Assembly (NCBI GenBank): GCA_004369085.1 | Contig: ML210158.1 | Location: 248,001 to 312,000 of the forward strand | DNA: 64,000 nucleotides | Direction: 5' to 3' | Source: Coprinopsis marcescibilis | Lineage: Eukaryota > Basidiomycota > Agaricomycetes > Agaricales > Psathyrellaceae | In this document: piece by piece, positions 1-13,900 of the stretch | Layout of the letters: each line of letters starts with the position of its first letter | How positions within the stretch are numbered: the stretch's first letter is position 1 | Position numbers and translations under genes: made by a program | The notes under the pieces: generated by a model | What the model saw: the letters and a program-made list of their open reading frames with translations, nothing else | What the model was told of the DNA's origin: nothing | Database searches by the model: none

Positions 1-2140
1 AGCTGGGTTAATCGGATTCCTCGCCATGTGAGCTCGGACTTTGCAGGTCGCCGGAACGACGGGCCTCTGTTTCCTGCCTCTGAAATATACCACGCTTCGT
101 ACACGATCTCGAGGTAACCCCCGGAGAATAGTATTCGACGTTTCACCTGAGCCCGAAACGCATGCTATACCCCGGAACCGGTGTCAAAGCCCTTTCAACT
201 AATACAATACGATGCATAAATGATGTCAAAGCACGAATAACCTCCCAGGCTTGTGAACTTGCGTTATAACATTTGCTCAATGATAGTTGGGCATCCAGTG
301 GCAGAGAATTCCAAGTCTGACCCAGAATTCATCGATCGTAACCCGAAGAAACCCTTCATTGGACACGTCCATGCCATTCCAACTGCTTCTCAGGTATTCT
401 CGATTAGGCGAGTCAAGTATCATTCGTGACCCCCCGTCCTCTTCACACCATTCGGGTGCAATTAACTCATGCGACTACCGATTTAACAAGCAAGTACATG
501 TGTTCAGATTTCATCATAATCGGTCTTTACACGAGTCCATATTCTACATCTGGCGAACAATGACCTCTACGATGGGTTGGTGCTTGCAACTTGAAGGAAT
601 ACACACCATTCGCATCCATTCCAACGTCCTCGGCATCTTCAGGTCGATTCCCAAATCCAAATCCTATTCAAGTTCAAGTTCAAGTTCCTTCCAGCACTCC
701 CCCAATTCCGAACCCTTCAATAAACGCCACAACCACAGCGCACTCTGAGCAAAAAGGCCAACTACAAATCGAGCATTACTCAAATCTCACCATCAAATCG
801 GGAACACCAACTTAGCAGATCGCCAGATCCCAATCGCATTTCCCATCCGAAACCTAAACTTCCGGACCCAGTGCCATCTATAGGGCAAGTCGCCGTTCCT
901 GTCAACCAGAATCGGAAGATATGCATACCAATCACATTGACAGCCTCCCGCGAAAGGGGGGTCCATACCCTGTACGGCTGGGGACAACCCGGAGGGAGTG
1001 CTACGATCTCACCCCCTTGACGCAGATGCACTCGCGCCGTGGTACACCCTGTCATATCGGGCATTTCCTTGCGCTATCCAACACCCCACCTAATCCAGTT
1101 CTGCTCCGCTTGTTCGGCTGACTCGGCTGGCCAACCCAGCCATCCGTCGCCCCTATCCCAGTCTCAAGCACAGAGGAGCCAGCCTCGGCTCGCGCCCAGA
1201 GTTGTGGAACACCGGTCGACGCCACCTTGCATCGGTGCACGGCCTGACGGCGGGTCCAAGCACCGATTCAATCCCAGCGCCCAGAGTCACATTCATGGAC
1301 CCAGGGTTTCCAGGTATGATCATATCACAGACCGTCAAGGGGATTCCCCAAAACCGCACTCGCAGCTCGTTCAAGTTCCCAGACTCTGGATCAGGCTCTT
1401 CTCAAAGTTCTTCTCAGCCTTATAAACGGCTGTTCCTCGAGGCTCGAAGCCTCGAACAACGAAAACAGACAACGAGCATATGCAACTTGTCCACGGTAGC
1501 CCCGGTCCTACGCACCTGGCCCAGTTTACGAAAGTATTGGTTGCCTTTACAGTTGATGGCCGAATGCCATCGTAGATATGCGGCTTTCCGTACCAGAATT
1601 AAGCCTACGGAATTTGTCGTCGTGACCACATATGTAAGACCTCGATCTGGATTCATCAGAACGACATAAAGACCTCGCCTCTTGAAGAAGCTAACATACA
1701 GAAAAGGCAGGTAGACCCCAGAAGCAACTGAGAAACTATGCGTGATATGACTTGCATCAGACACCTGAGTTGCGAATATGGCCATGCAAATCGAGATAAG
1801 CGGAGCATGGGCAATGACGTAGTCTAGCCTCGCCAACCTCGCACAAAAGGGCCGTGAGGGCGCTTCGTGTAGGAGGTCTTGTCCCTTCCAGGAATGGCCA
1901 AAAGATAGTTGGCACGGTGCCTACAGATTCCAGAATCGCGAGACCTCCCTTGGACCTCCCTTCGACACACTCCCAACTTGCACATCACACAACACATGTG
2001 TCCATTTCATCGTGGGGGAAACCGAAGCGTATATGAGCCAATGTGACACAAGCTCTTACTGGAAACAGTTCGGCCCACGCCCCCGGTATTCGAAAGTGTG
2101 AAAGTGTTCGAATAGTAATGACAGATATAACGTAGAAGAA
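1..2140. other. No recognisable gene
   Basis: About 2.1 kb with no ORF longer than about 155 codons. None of the translations shows a domain, a signal peptide or a plausible intron-joined model that I recognise. A short hexamer repeat (TTCAAG, about 3.5 copies) lies near 666-688. The stretch may be the downstream region of RPT2 plus unannotated or decayed sequence. No terminal repeats or transposase motifs were seen. Confidence 0.5.
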
Positions 2141-3751
<1,611 letters not shown>

Positions 3752-3946
3752 GATGAATTATTAGGGGATGACAATCCGGGAGTTGGTCGAGGTTAAGAGG
3801 CGGAATAACGAGGACGCGTCAGACCTGCTCAATTGGGCCAATTTCCAACTCCGACAAGAACGCGTTGACGACGTGACCTGCAAGCGTGTCATCATCACCT
3901 CCGTCCTCCCAGATTCTCTCGCCCGCAGCGCTCACCGCCGTCCATA
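3752..3946. promoter_or_regulatory. Divergent promoter, RPT2 / Yip1-family gene
   Basis: 195 bp separate the two start codons, so both promoters and 5' UTRs must lie here. No TATA element was obvious. Confidence 0.5.
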
Positions 3947-5276
3947 ATGGCCACTCACCACGACCCAATAAGAACTCCGCTTACAGCGAGTTCTCAGTTC
4001 ATCCAAGCAGGTGAGCGGTCTCTCGACAGCTTAAGATTTTAGCACTTCATTCTAATATAAATGTGATTACTAGATGACGATGACGATGTCGACGAGGACG
4101 ACATTCCGGGATTCGCTCATCCGTCTATGGGAGACAACGCATCGGCAAACATCGACAAGGGTAAGGGGCGAGCACCATACCAGCCAGAGCAACTCGCGCC
4201 GCCGAGTGCTGGAGGCCGGACTTCTACCCAGACAATCTCCGGTAACATTGGCAGTTCGGCGCAAGGGGGCCAACGAGCCAACAGGCAAACTGTGGGGGGT
4301 GTGAGGGTAGAGACGAGGTAGACTTAATTCTCCATTCCAACAATCGCCCTTGCTCATATCTCTGGAAGATACTCCGCGGAGGACACTCTCGACGAGCCCA
4401 TTAGCAAAACTATTGTAGGATTTTCCTGGCTTTCCATCAGCAGTAATACTAAGGAATGGTTTTCAAGGCCCGAGACTTGTTCTCGATATACACAAAACTC
4501 GTTCAAGTCCTATACCCTCGAAGATCAAATAACCGCGAGGTCCTAAGGTGAGTGGTCTACCTTATTAGACGACCCCGGCGTTAATATAGTACAGGGAATG
4601 GGATCTATGGGGTCCATTGCTCTTTTGTCTTTTACTGGCCATAATGCTGAGCGTAAACGTGAGTAAATCTGCTCTTCTTTACATTAACTCCCTCTCATTC
4701 ATATTGACAGGCGCCGAAAGAACAGACGATGGGGGTGTTTACCTCTGTTATCGTCGTTTGCTCCCTCGGTGCTTTGGCCATCACTGTCCAAGCAAAAGTA
4801 AAGTCGCGCTGCTTTTATCCTTTACAAATGCCATTGACCGTGTCAACAGCTTCTGGGTGGCCGAGTGTACGTTCCTGCAAGTGGCAATCTTGCTAGGCAC
4901 TAATATCTAGTTCTTCCAGTTCGTTTTTCCAGGGGCTCTGCGTTATCGGCTATTGCATTGCACCCCTCGACATTGCCGCTCTGGTTTCAACGTTCGTGCG
5001 CATAATCTATGTCCGCGCGCCTGTAACGCTTCTGGCATGGGCTTGGTGCATCTGGGGTATGTTGTCTAGTTTCGATCCGCTGCGCATAACAGCACTGACC
5101 ACTTCTACTCATAGCTTCTGTCAACTTCTTGGATGGCACGCAGATTGGGCAGCAGCGTATTTTACTGGCAGTATACCCGCTACTGTAAGCACATGCATCG
5201 TCTTTTGTTGACCTATCTAATCTTATTTCCTAGGCTTTTTTACTTCATCCTTGCATGGATGATTTTGATCCAGTGA
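3947..5276 (+). CDS. Yip1-family Golgi membrane protein (Yip4/YIPF6-like)
   Basis: Predicted 283-aa, five-pass membrane protein of the Yip1 family, which acts with Rab GTPases in ER-Golgi and Golgi vesicle traffic. Ten exons: 3947-4010, 4074-4317, 4369-4414, 4468-4547, 4595-4658, 4711-4797, 4850-4866 (a 17-nt micro-exon), 4920-5056, 5115-5184 and 5234-5276. All junctions keep frame. The first ~100 residues are acidic (DDDDDVDEDD) and Ser/Gly-rich, and cytosolic. The family-typical stretch LGGRVSFFQGLCVIGYC spans the micro-exon, and hydrophobic helices follow to the C-terminus (FYFILAWMILIQ). The segment DLFSIYTKLVQVLYPR before helix 1 also matches YIPF6/Yip4 proteins. Assignment to Yip4 rather than another Yip1 paralogue is by recalled similarity. 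Confidence 0.88.
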
Positions 5277-5643
5277 ACTCCCCGATATCCGTTGCGCTAT
5301 GTATTTATAAACATCAATGTCGTTTCTAACGGGCAATGCATATCAGGCTCATTGTTCGCGGCAATGGAGCGTTAAGATTAACAAAAACGCCGGACACGGT
5401 ACAAGCGCTTTGGAGTGCAACCGCGCAGTTCTCCGACAGGAGCACTCAGTGGCTGCACATTTCTCTGACAACGGGTACGATCATTCACAGCTATATACGA
5501 AAACCATTCAGCACGGGACGTTTACGTGCATAGACCACAGTGCCACCAGTGGCGAGATTTTTGACGTTGCCATGTCGCGCTTGGTCCAGCAAACGGCGCT
5601 ATTTGTGGCTCGAAGCGCCAGGGAGGGCTTGGACCGGCAGTAC

Positions 5644-5652
5644 TATATAAAG
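5644..5652 (+). promoter_or_regulatory. TATA box
   Basis: TATATAAAG about 65 bp upstream of the ATG at 5717, the usual distance in fungi. Most other promoters in the window lack such a clear element. Confidence 0.6.
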
Positions 5653-5716
5653 CAGCGCGTAACGCGAATATCTGTACTCATCCCCACATATTACCACCCG
5701 CACCCTGACCAGAAAT

Positions 5717-6672
5717 ATGGCCTATAACACCACATGTCGCTTTAACCATGAGCTGCGGGCAGACACTCTGCTTTACCACCAAACCCAGTACTCGCCGATA
5801 CTCTCAAATGGACTGGTGCCATATGCCTCGTCAGACGTAACAGTGGCGAGTGAACCCGATCTAACACTGTCTACTCAACCCCAAATCCAGAATCGCGGTG
5901 GTGTCAATCGTCAGGTTCGTCTTATACCCTCTCACCATAAAACGCGACATACTTACCTTCAACAATAGCCTTCAGTCAAGCATAAACGCGGGCCTTATGA
6001 TTCAACCCAGTCGCCTACTCGGGCGAAGTTCCAGGTTGCCCCGACGCGCAAAAGGACCCAAGCACCACATGGCGTCAATAATTGGTGTCAATGCAACGAT
6101 AACGTTCGCGCTCGCGCTTATTTGAGCCCCGAGCTAGGAACTCCGGGAGTCCACGGTCCAACGAATCATGTCATGGTTCCTCAAAACCATCGCGACGTTG
6201 TCCTATCCATAGAACCGATCACTTTTCAAATTGCCGGGTTCCCGGAACCAGGCATCAATATTGGCAAATGGGACGACCCTTACCAACATACACTCGTCGG
6301 ACACCACGATAAGGTGTTGAGCAAGGTGGTAATTGAGAAATACTTGAGCATCGACATCAACGTAAGCTTTATTGTGCTCCTTATTCTGTCGTCTCTCAGC
6401 TAACAGCTTCTCATTTTTAGTGGCCCGGATATCCTCCAGCAACGAAACGGATGCTTGCAAACAAGGAAACCATCACACGACAAAATCTCGCCAATGCTCT
6501 GGCAAGAGTCATCACTGTTTGGGCAGAAGACGCTAAGAAGCAGACAGTTAAACAAGGATACGAGCATTGGGCGATTGGCAAAGCCGTCAACATAGACGAT
6601 GTGTTTATCACCCGAATGATCCACCTCGGAACTTCACACTGGCAAGCGGAGCTATGGGCTCCGGTAGACTGA
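5717..6672 (+). CDS. Hypothetical fungal protein, 280 aa
   Basis: Three exons (5717-5914, 5969-6361, 6421-6672) join in frame to about 280 aa. Both introns are short (54 and 59 nt); the first has a weak donor, gttcgt. The N-terminal half is polar and basic. The C-terminal half is better structured, with VLSKVVIEKYLSIDINWPGYP and then a helical NLANALARVITVWAEDAKKQ stretch ending in a Trp-containing segment (HWQAELWAPVD). This layout resembles unnamed Agaricomycete proteins. I recognise no domain and assign no function. A TATA box lies just upstream and a TTA microsatellite in the 3' region. Confidence 0.65.
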
Positions 6673-6705
6673 ATAGTTCGCCCATCCTATCACTATATAT
6701 GCTTT

Positions 6706-6727
6706 TTATTATTATTATTATTATTAT
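6706..6727. repeat. TTA trinucleotide microsatellite
   Basis: About seven TTA units just after the stop of the preceding gene, probably in its 3' UTR. Confidence 0.7.
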
Positions 6728-6959
6728 GCCAACTTTTACTTCACTAGATTCTATGCGGTTTCACTTCCGGCATCTTTATCGATATCCTGCCATTTCTATC
6801 TTTATATCCCTACCAGCTGAACATTGTATTCAAGTTTTGTTTATATTGTAACACCACCAGTTTATTATCATACAGTCATTAAAAAAATAAAACAGTCGGA
6901 ATGCCCGGCCATATATGTGCTTCAAAAACATCCCTCTAACAGTATAGTTATATCGTGAT

Positions 6960-7783
6960 TTACCCTGGAGAAGTACGACCTTCAACCGATACTTCCGCAG
7001 CCAGTCGAGAGATCTCTGAGAATGCAGCTTTCAGCAAGTCGAGGTCGGCATCCAGGCTCTCTGCATGGGCTTTCATCTATATAACCACTTTCAGCACTCC
7101 GTTAGAATGCTGCATCGCAGTACACCTGACGTACAGCCCCAATGGTATCGCTAGCAGCAATGAGTTCATGATGGTGGTTGTATACCAACGATTGTCTTTC
7201 GCTATCCAGTTGCCGAATTTCTGCAGATATAACAAACGTTCCCCGTTTAGCTGCACAGTTTCCTGTACAAGCCTCGATTAGACGTTTGACGCACCAGACA
7301 GTAGCTCGTTCTCCTGCTTCAGCAGCATCGGTAGAGTAGAAGTCGTGATCAACTGCTCGTAATAGGTCTTGGCGTCGAATGACGACGAATCTAAATGACA
7401 TGAGCAAGCTCCACCTCAACCTAATTGGAAACGCACTCACTCAAGTCCATCGGATCCACAGAGTCACCTGTGCCTCTGGAGGGTGGAGGAGGCCCTACAC
7501 CAAGCCCATAATGCCTTCTCAGCAGGTCTCTCGCCCGACTCCTGTTTCCACTACCACCACCACCACCACCACCACCACCACCACCACCACCACCACTGGC
7601 CGCTCCCCCTGTAGGCCCTCCAGCTGACGGAGCTGCTAGAAGCGAAGCCCGCCTCGGCGTCGCAGGTACAACATCCAGATGACTTTGATTGCCACTGCTC
7701 ATCTGTGAGCCCAGAGAGATAGACCGAGCTAAAGGTGAGGTTGGTACAGGTAGCCCAGATGTCGACCGCGCCGGGGTTGTCAT
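6960..7783 (-). CDS. VPS51: VPS51-type GARP tethering complex subunit
   Basis: Predicted 213-aa protein from four exons (7441-7783, 7295-7390, 7135-7220, 6960-7076). The Vps51 hallmark is clear: RARDLLRRHYGLG, DPMDL, then FDAKTYYEQLI, LLKQENELLSEIRQLDSERQ and SLVYNHHHELIAASDTIG. This N-terminal Vps51/Vps67 motif serves the GARP complex, which tethers endosome-derived vesicles at the late Golgi. The protein stays short and ends soon after the coiled coil, like yeast Vps51 and unlike the long animal form. A run of 14 glycines precedes the conserved motif and is encoded by a trinucleotide repeat. Confidence 0.88.
7547..7596. repeat. Trinucleotide (CCA/TGG) repeat encoding poly-Gly in VPS51
   Basis: Near-perfect CCA/CAC repeat on the + strand, read as GGN (14 consecutive Gly) on the coding strand. 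In-frame length variation between strains is likely. Confidence 0.9.
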
Positions 7784-8254
7784 GCTTGCTGTTTTAGGAA
7801 TAGAAGCCTGCGCTTGGGCTGTGTCAGTCAGATATAGATGATACAGACAGTTTTCAGTTCCAAGTCCAGCTGCTGCCGTTCAAAATGGAGCCTAGCTGCG
7901 GCTGCGTCGTTGAAGGGGATCAAGCTCAAGAATGATGTGCGCGACTGGGACGGTTGCGATCGGAGTTGACGCGTCTAGTTAATTTCAATACCATGCTTGG
8001 TCCATCTTGAATATGAAACTTGCCTATCACACGTAGCCTGATACACCAGAGTCCTCGGTTGTGACACAGCAAGCCCTCAGAAATAACATTTAAGGCTTCA
8101 CGAAACTGTCAAAGAAAAGTAGACGAACCAAAGGAGCACACCATTTGCAAACATGACAAAGAGAAAAAGGCCGGGTATGACAAATCGCGCAACAAAATAG
8201 GAAACGAACGCTACGGTGCAACAAAAACAAAAGTTGTGACTAGCTACTTGGCTA
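7784..8254. other. Intergenic, VPS51 promoter and 3' flank of AT-hook gene
   Basis: 471 bp between the VPS51 start and the stop of the AT-hook gene, both on the minus strand. No further coding signal seen. Confidence 0.5.
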
Positions 8255-10235
8255 CTACCCAGAATCCCTTCCCGACCTGGGCGGATGTCCGTTCGCAGGG
8301 GTATACATGTAGTGGTGTATTTGCTGCGACGCAGACGCCTTTGACGAGTTAGACGACTCGGCTGTAGGCCTAGGCCGATAATAACTTGTCCTCTGTGGTT
8401 CGTTCGGATTGGGCGTGGATGATGACGAAGGGATGAGAGTGGTGGTCGAAGTTGAAGACGCCAAAATGGGCATGGGCCATGGTACAGACGATCCCTGCCC
8501 GCTTGTCGTTGTCGTGTTTGCAGTGGCCGCAGAACTGTGAGCAGAAGAGGACGACGGACGCTGTTGGTGCTGAAGGGCTGGAGAAGCTGTGGTAGATGCA
8601 GGTCGACTATGGGAGGGGGAAACCGTTCGTTGCTGTTGCTGCTGGGCCGCCGTCACTGAGCTAGGATTGTTTACAGTGGGATTAGTTAACGATGCCATTA
8701 CTGGAGTAGCGTCCCCGGTTACTTCATTGTCCCGCCGTCGCTTGACTCCTCGTGACGAACTCTCTTTCAACCCCAACGCCGTGGCCTTGATGAGGACTTG
8801 ATGTCTGAACAGATGCATCGTTAGCAGATTTAAAATGTAATGGGGGGAACTAACCTCGTTCGTTTATCTCCCAATTGCTTGACGACATGGTCCCAGTCGA
8901 CCTCTCCATTGTTGCTCGAGGATTTACTCTCTTCCGCCAATCTTTTTAATTTTTCGACCTCGTCCTCAGGCCAAGCGATACCAGCAGACACGGATGCCGA
9001 TGCAGATGTCGATGCCGCAGGTGGTGTCACATTGGAAGTCGGCTGCGGGGTAGTAGAAGTTGTGGCAGCATGATGTATGGGCGGAGGAGGGTAATACGGA
9101 TGAGAGTAAGGGTATTGCGCATAGTACGGGTTCGCGGGGTATTGACCAGGAGGGTAAACTGGGTATTGAGGTGGCGGAAAACCAGGTTGAGAACCAAGAG
9201 GGACTACGAAACTTTGCGCGTTAGTAATGACATTGGGAGGGACGGTGGCGGGTTGCTTGCTTGATGATGATCCTGGGGCCACACTCGCAACCGTACTCGG
9301 TACAGATCCATGGGGATAGAGCGGTGGTATCATGGGATACATTGGTGGAGGAGGGTTTGACACCAATTGCGCTGGGTTCGCGAGCTGCATCCATTGACCG
9401 TCAGAAGCCATGCGCACGGACGATGGGGCGGATGAGCTCACCAGGGAATCGCAGGTCCGCTTCGCGTCTGCCAACATGTTAAGGGGATCGATCTTTGAGG
9501 TCGGGCCCATATGATAGCATTGCGCGATTACCAAAGGATTCGCCCCTTTCTGTTTGAACTTGAGCATCCCGAGGCCGTTATCGATTTGAGCGGAACCAAC
9601 TCACGACGAGATCCTCAGCAGCGCCATAGAACTCGGCGCACAGGTTCAAGATTCTCCACTGGAACTCATAATATTGCTGATTTTGAGAGTTTATATCCGG
9701 ATGTGCAGGTGGTCCTGGCGGTGCTGAAGGCTGGGGTACGTCGCGAGCTGACTGAGATGGACGGACTTTCCTGTTTTTGGAACCCCTTGGACGACCAGGA
9801 CGCCTCTTGCCCTCCGGTTGAGACGCGGACACTTGCTGCTGCAGAGTTTGCTGACTATGTCCGTCCGAACCGCCGCTAAAAAGAAAATAGACTATTAGCC
9901 GCGGTCACATGAGGATAATAGACGGAGGACATGACACACGCTGAGGGCCGTTCTGGCGACGGCGCATTCCCTTCGTGGTTTTCGCCGCCTTCAGGATGGC
10001 TGAGCTCCTTCTCAATCAGCCCCTCGTCGTCGTCGTCGTCTTGTTCCTCCTCGTCCTCCTCGTCCTGTCTGTTATTGGCCCCGTGATTGTCGCTCGCGGG
10101 GGCACGGGCTACCGTTGGTGGCGTGAACACTACACCTGAGCTGTACGGCGAACGAGAATGCGGCTGCGATAACGGAGGGTTGAGGGCATGGGACAACGGC
10201 AAGTACTGTTGAGGATTGTGCTGAGAATTATCCAT
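8255..10235 (-). CDS. AT-hook DNA-binding protein, hypothetical
   Basis: Predicted 603-aa protein from four exons (9940-10235, 9605-9875, 8855-9549, 8255-8804), all in frame. An AT-hook core RPGRPRGSKNRK lies near residue 120, with basic flanks that typically bind the AT-rich minor groove. Before it is an acidic stretch (DEEDEEEQDDDDDEG). After it is a conserved-looking region (QQYYEFQWRILNLCAEFYGAAEDLV) and then Pro/Tyr-rich low complexity. A later segment, EVDWDHVVKQLGDKRTRHQ, spans the last intron and has a faint SANT/Myb-like look. The C-terminus is Ser/Thr/Gln-rich with a possible basic NLS (GVKRRRD). A nuclear chromatin or transcription role is inferred; no specific target is known. Confidence 0.75.
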
Positions 10236-10968
10236 TGGGAAAACTCTTTCAAGGGGGGGTCCGTGTTCTTGACGGTGTTATATTCGACTGGCTGAAACAC
10301 TCCACGACCTGCAGGTAATACGAGCATCAGCTTCATGTACATCGTGCCCAATGAGCAAAAAAAAACAAAGAACTGGCAAGCGTGAAATATGATATAATGG
10401 TAGTACCTGTTTGTCGGAGGGGACTTGAATTTCCTTTGGAAATGTTGATATTTCAGTTAATTTGAAATCAATTCCTGAGATCAAATAAAAACTGAACAAA
10501 CCCAGCTGGGTCGGGTCCCAGAATGCAAGAACTGGTCGCTGGATGCTGTTCAACAGCGACGGAAAGTTTTGGACGATGCTCAGAGGTAGTATCAACCGCT
10601 TGTTGCTGTCCAGTGACAGGCCGCTCGCTGCCAGGGATGACGAGCAAGAAGGAGCAAGACTGTGAGAATTCAAGGACCGACGTTTCTAGCGTTGTCACGC
10701 CGAAGAAATGTCACACCCTTTTAATACATACTAATAGTATTCCTTCATCAATGTCCGTCCAGCATGCGGCACCTGTAGGAACCGTCGTCTGAGAACCAGA
10801 GCAGAGTTGCGCTTCCAATTTGCACAAATGTAAGGAAATAAGTCCATGTAAAAGTTAATGAATGTGGGGGTAAGGAGGGAACCTTGAGCGACTAATAACA
10901 GTCGAATGCACTATCCGACCGTCTGTGAGCATAGATATATAGATACGAGAAAACCCAATGGAGGGAAA
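10236..10968. other. Intergenic, promoter side of AT-hook gene
   Basis: 733 bp between the AT-hook gene start and the 3' end of the 5-phosphatase gene. Only overlapping short ORFs with no recognisable content. Confidence 0.5.
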
Positions 10969-13900
10969 TTAAAGGTATAAAACAAATGTCCCCATGACCG
11001 GTCTATGGTCACTGCGGCCCTCCAGCTTGCGCATCCTTCGGTCATCCAAGGTGTTGTAATCAAGGCATGCAACATCTCCTCTACGATAAGTAACAGCAGG
11101 CACAGCGACGGGTGTGACAGGTTCCTCCACCTCAATGTTCAAATTGTTGGTGTTGGCGCTGCTGGGCGAAAGCAGGTTGGACAGGAAGCGCCAGCGGAGG
11201 GGTGCAGAGTCTCCGCCTGAAAGAGGGCTCATGAGGACACCAAATGTCGATCGCCGGTTAGGCCGTTGTTCGGCGGGAGCGGAAGGAGGAGGCGAGGTGG
11301 CGGAGCTGGACCGTTTGCCATGTTTCCGCTGCGCTGCGGATGCGCTAAACGGTGGTGCTGGTTGGTCCTCAGGGGATTCGGAACCACTGTCCATAGAATA
11401 GACCGGCGCCAGCGCTGTGGGTGTGTGTCTGGGGAAGATGGCCTGCGAGAGCGGTGGAGCAGAGGCGAGTGGTGGAAGGTAGGGGGGAGTCGAATCGATG
11501 TTGGGCTTTCCAGACCGCGACGTTGTCCGTTCTTTAGCGCTCTTGGCTGATTTGTGCCAGAAGGGCGAGAGGAAGCCACCGAGTTTATTCTTTGACTTCT
11601 TCCCATTTCTAGGAGGTGCATCGAGTAGTGTTACATCTTCTGGATCAGGCGAACCTGTGGGACTGGGACCGGGATCGACAGTTGTTTTCCAAAGGATACG
11701 ATCACACCTGAAGTCAAGGTGATCGTGAGCAATTCAACAAAGGGGAGGAGGCAACGTAGTGAACTGACCAGCTTGGAACCCGCTTCTTGTGAGAACTGTC
11801 GTATACTCCCTTCTCTATGCCAGAAAAATCCTCCTGACTCGCAGTGGTAGCATTCGAATTCATACTCTCCACACGAATCTTCGGTGGCGGCAACAGGAAG
11901 TCAGAGGCCTCCCCGCTGTAGACTTCCGGGGTATATGGTGTCATAGGCACCGGGCTAAATGTCGCACTCGTGGGTGTCGCCTGCCCACCAAGTGTACCTT
12001 TCCTCTTAAACAAAGGTGAATTCAAGGATAAAAGCTTAAGTTTAGCTTTCTGCGCAGAGACGACATGGCCCAAACCGAGAGATGTTTTGCTAGCGGACTG
12101 CAATGCAGTTGGCGTTGAGGGCGAGAGGGCAATGTCCGCCTCCGAGGCTCGAGAATAAGTCGACATGGACGAGATGGACATGCCTTCCGCGTCGGGGTCG
12201 TTGTCTTCCTCGTCGTCTGCGCGTTTCTTCTGCTTTAGTGTTCGCAAAACGTCATATTTGAATGTTGGGGCAAAATTGATCGGGGCTTCTTTGAACCCTG
12301 AAAACTCCTTTGTATCGTCTCTCATGAGCTTTTGCAGTTGGTCGAAAGTGAGGGCTTGAGCGTAGTCTGAACACGGTTTGTTGAGGTGGTTAAGAAAGAG
12401 GTGGGTGTGACAAGTACTTACCTTGCCGTGCAATAAGCCAATCAGCATGTAGTCTAGTTATGTCTAACCGGAAGTTGAGGTCGCCACAGAGGAACGTAAA
12501 GTCGAAACGATCAGTCAAATCTAATGCAAGGAGTTGACCTTTAGTTGAACATCATTGTGCGCAAAGTGTGGTTACCTTCAGCACCCTTGCGAGGATCTCC
12601 CTCGGGAAGGAAATCATCAACTTCCAACTCCGTCTAGTTGCAGAGCGCGTCAACGAACAATCACCTCACGAAAGCAAAAAGGCACACCTTGATTTTCTCC
12701 AAGTTGGCTAACCGATGGCTTACGCGTCCTTCGTGTGCTAGAACGTAGCAATTAGCCTCACCACCCGTTTGATATCAACAAATGGAGAACACCAGACATA
12801 CCGGCAAGATGAGCGTTCAGGAAGAGCAACGTGGTGCCATCGAGGTTGATCGAGATGCCCACACCTCCCTTGTTTCCGACACGTCCTCCGATTAATCCAG
12901 CAGTTACAGCAGACTTGCTTATCCCTAGAAACTCTACCCGTCAGCCATCCCACTCCTCGAACGTCCTAATGGTTGGGGATATACGCACCCTTGACGAAAG
13001 GCTTCAAATCCTTATGCACATAAATTGCAAGGTAAATCCCCATCAATCGCTCTTTCGCCAGCAGTTGGTAGGGTCCAGGCTGCTGGCCGCCGGAAAGCTT
13101 GGAATGGTGGTTGCTCGACTCTTTGAGCGACAAAGCCCGCTTGAGGACGGGTTTCGTCGAACTCGTCACGTCGAGTGCCGATGACAGCTTGTGAGACCGC
13201 GCGCGTACGAGCCCCATAGCATCGCGGTTGCATAGCCAGTCTGCGACGGTCGCTGTCCAGCCATAGCGATGTTGGTTATCGGGTACGCCGGGAGTACCGT
13301 CAGGAGCTGACGCTGATTTCTTTGAACGTGCGAGCTTGAGGGCCTCTTCAAGCTCCATTTCGCGTTTGACGGCTTCGCGTTCGGCAGCTCTGCGTTCTGT
13401 GGAAGTTGATTTGCGATCGGACGGCTCTTTGGGTGAGGGTGAGGTGGAGTGTCGGTCGGTGGAGCGGTCGCGGTCGTCTTTGTCTCTATCCTTTTCGCGT
13501 TCGATGAGTTTGAAGCCGGCTCCGAGTGCCATTGGTAGTCCTGCATGATATGAACGTCTGTTAGTGGCTGGTTGTGGGTGTACAGAAGTAGACGAACCTG
13601 ATGATGAAGGGCATTCTTGGCCAGAGCTGCACTGCATTAGAATCAAATCTCCGGTGGAAGACGAAGAGAGGCGCTTACACGACGACGAAGTGGTATGGGT
13701 GGTCTGCTTCTAGTGGGAGCATGGGGAACGTCCCTGGCGGTGTTGCGGACGCTGCGTATGGGGGCACTTTGCCAAGTAGTTCTTCGAGGTCGCCCTGCGT
13801 TGTAGAAAAGAGTTGCAGAGATGGCTACGTTAATCTGAGGTGAAGGCACAAACCTTCGGCAGGGAGTCGTGCATGTTCCAGGTTATCATCCGTACTTTTA

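Noticed and set aside
287..1836. Several ORFs of 60-155 codons on both strands
   Set aside because: They overlap each other, show no domain or signal peptide, and cannot be joined into a longer conserved model.
10278..10698. Minus-strand ORFs upstream of the AT-hook gene
   Set aside because: No recognisable motif and not linked by splice sites to the downstream gene.
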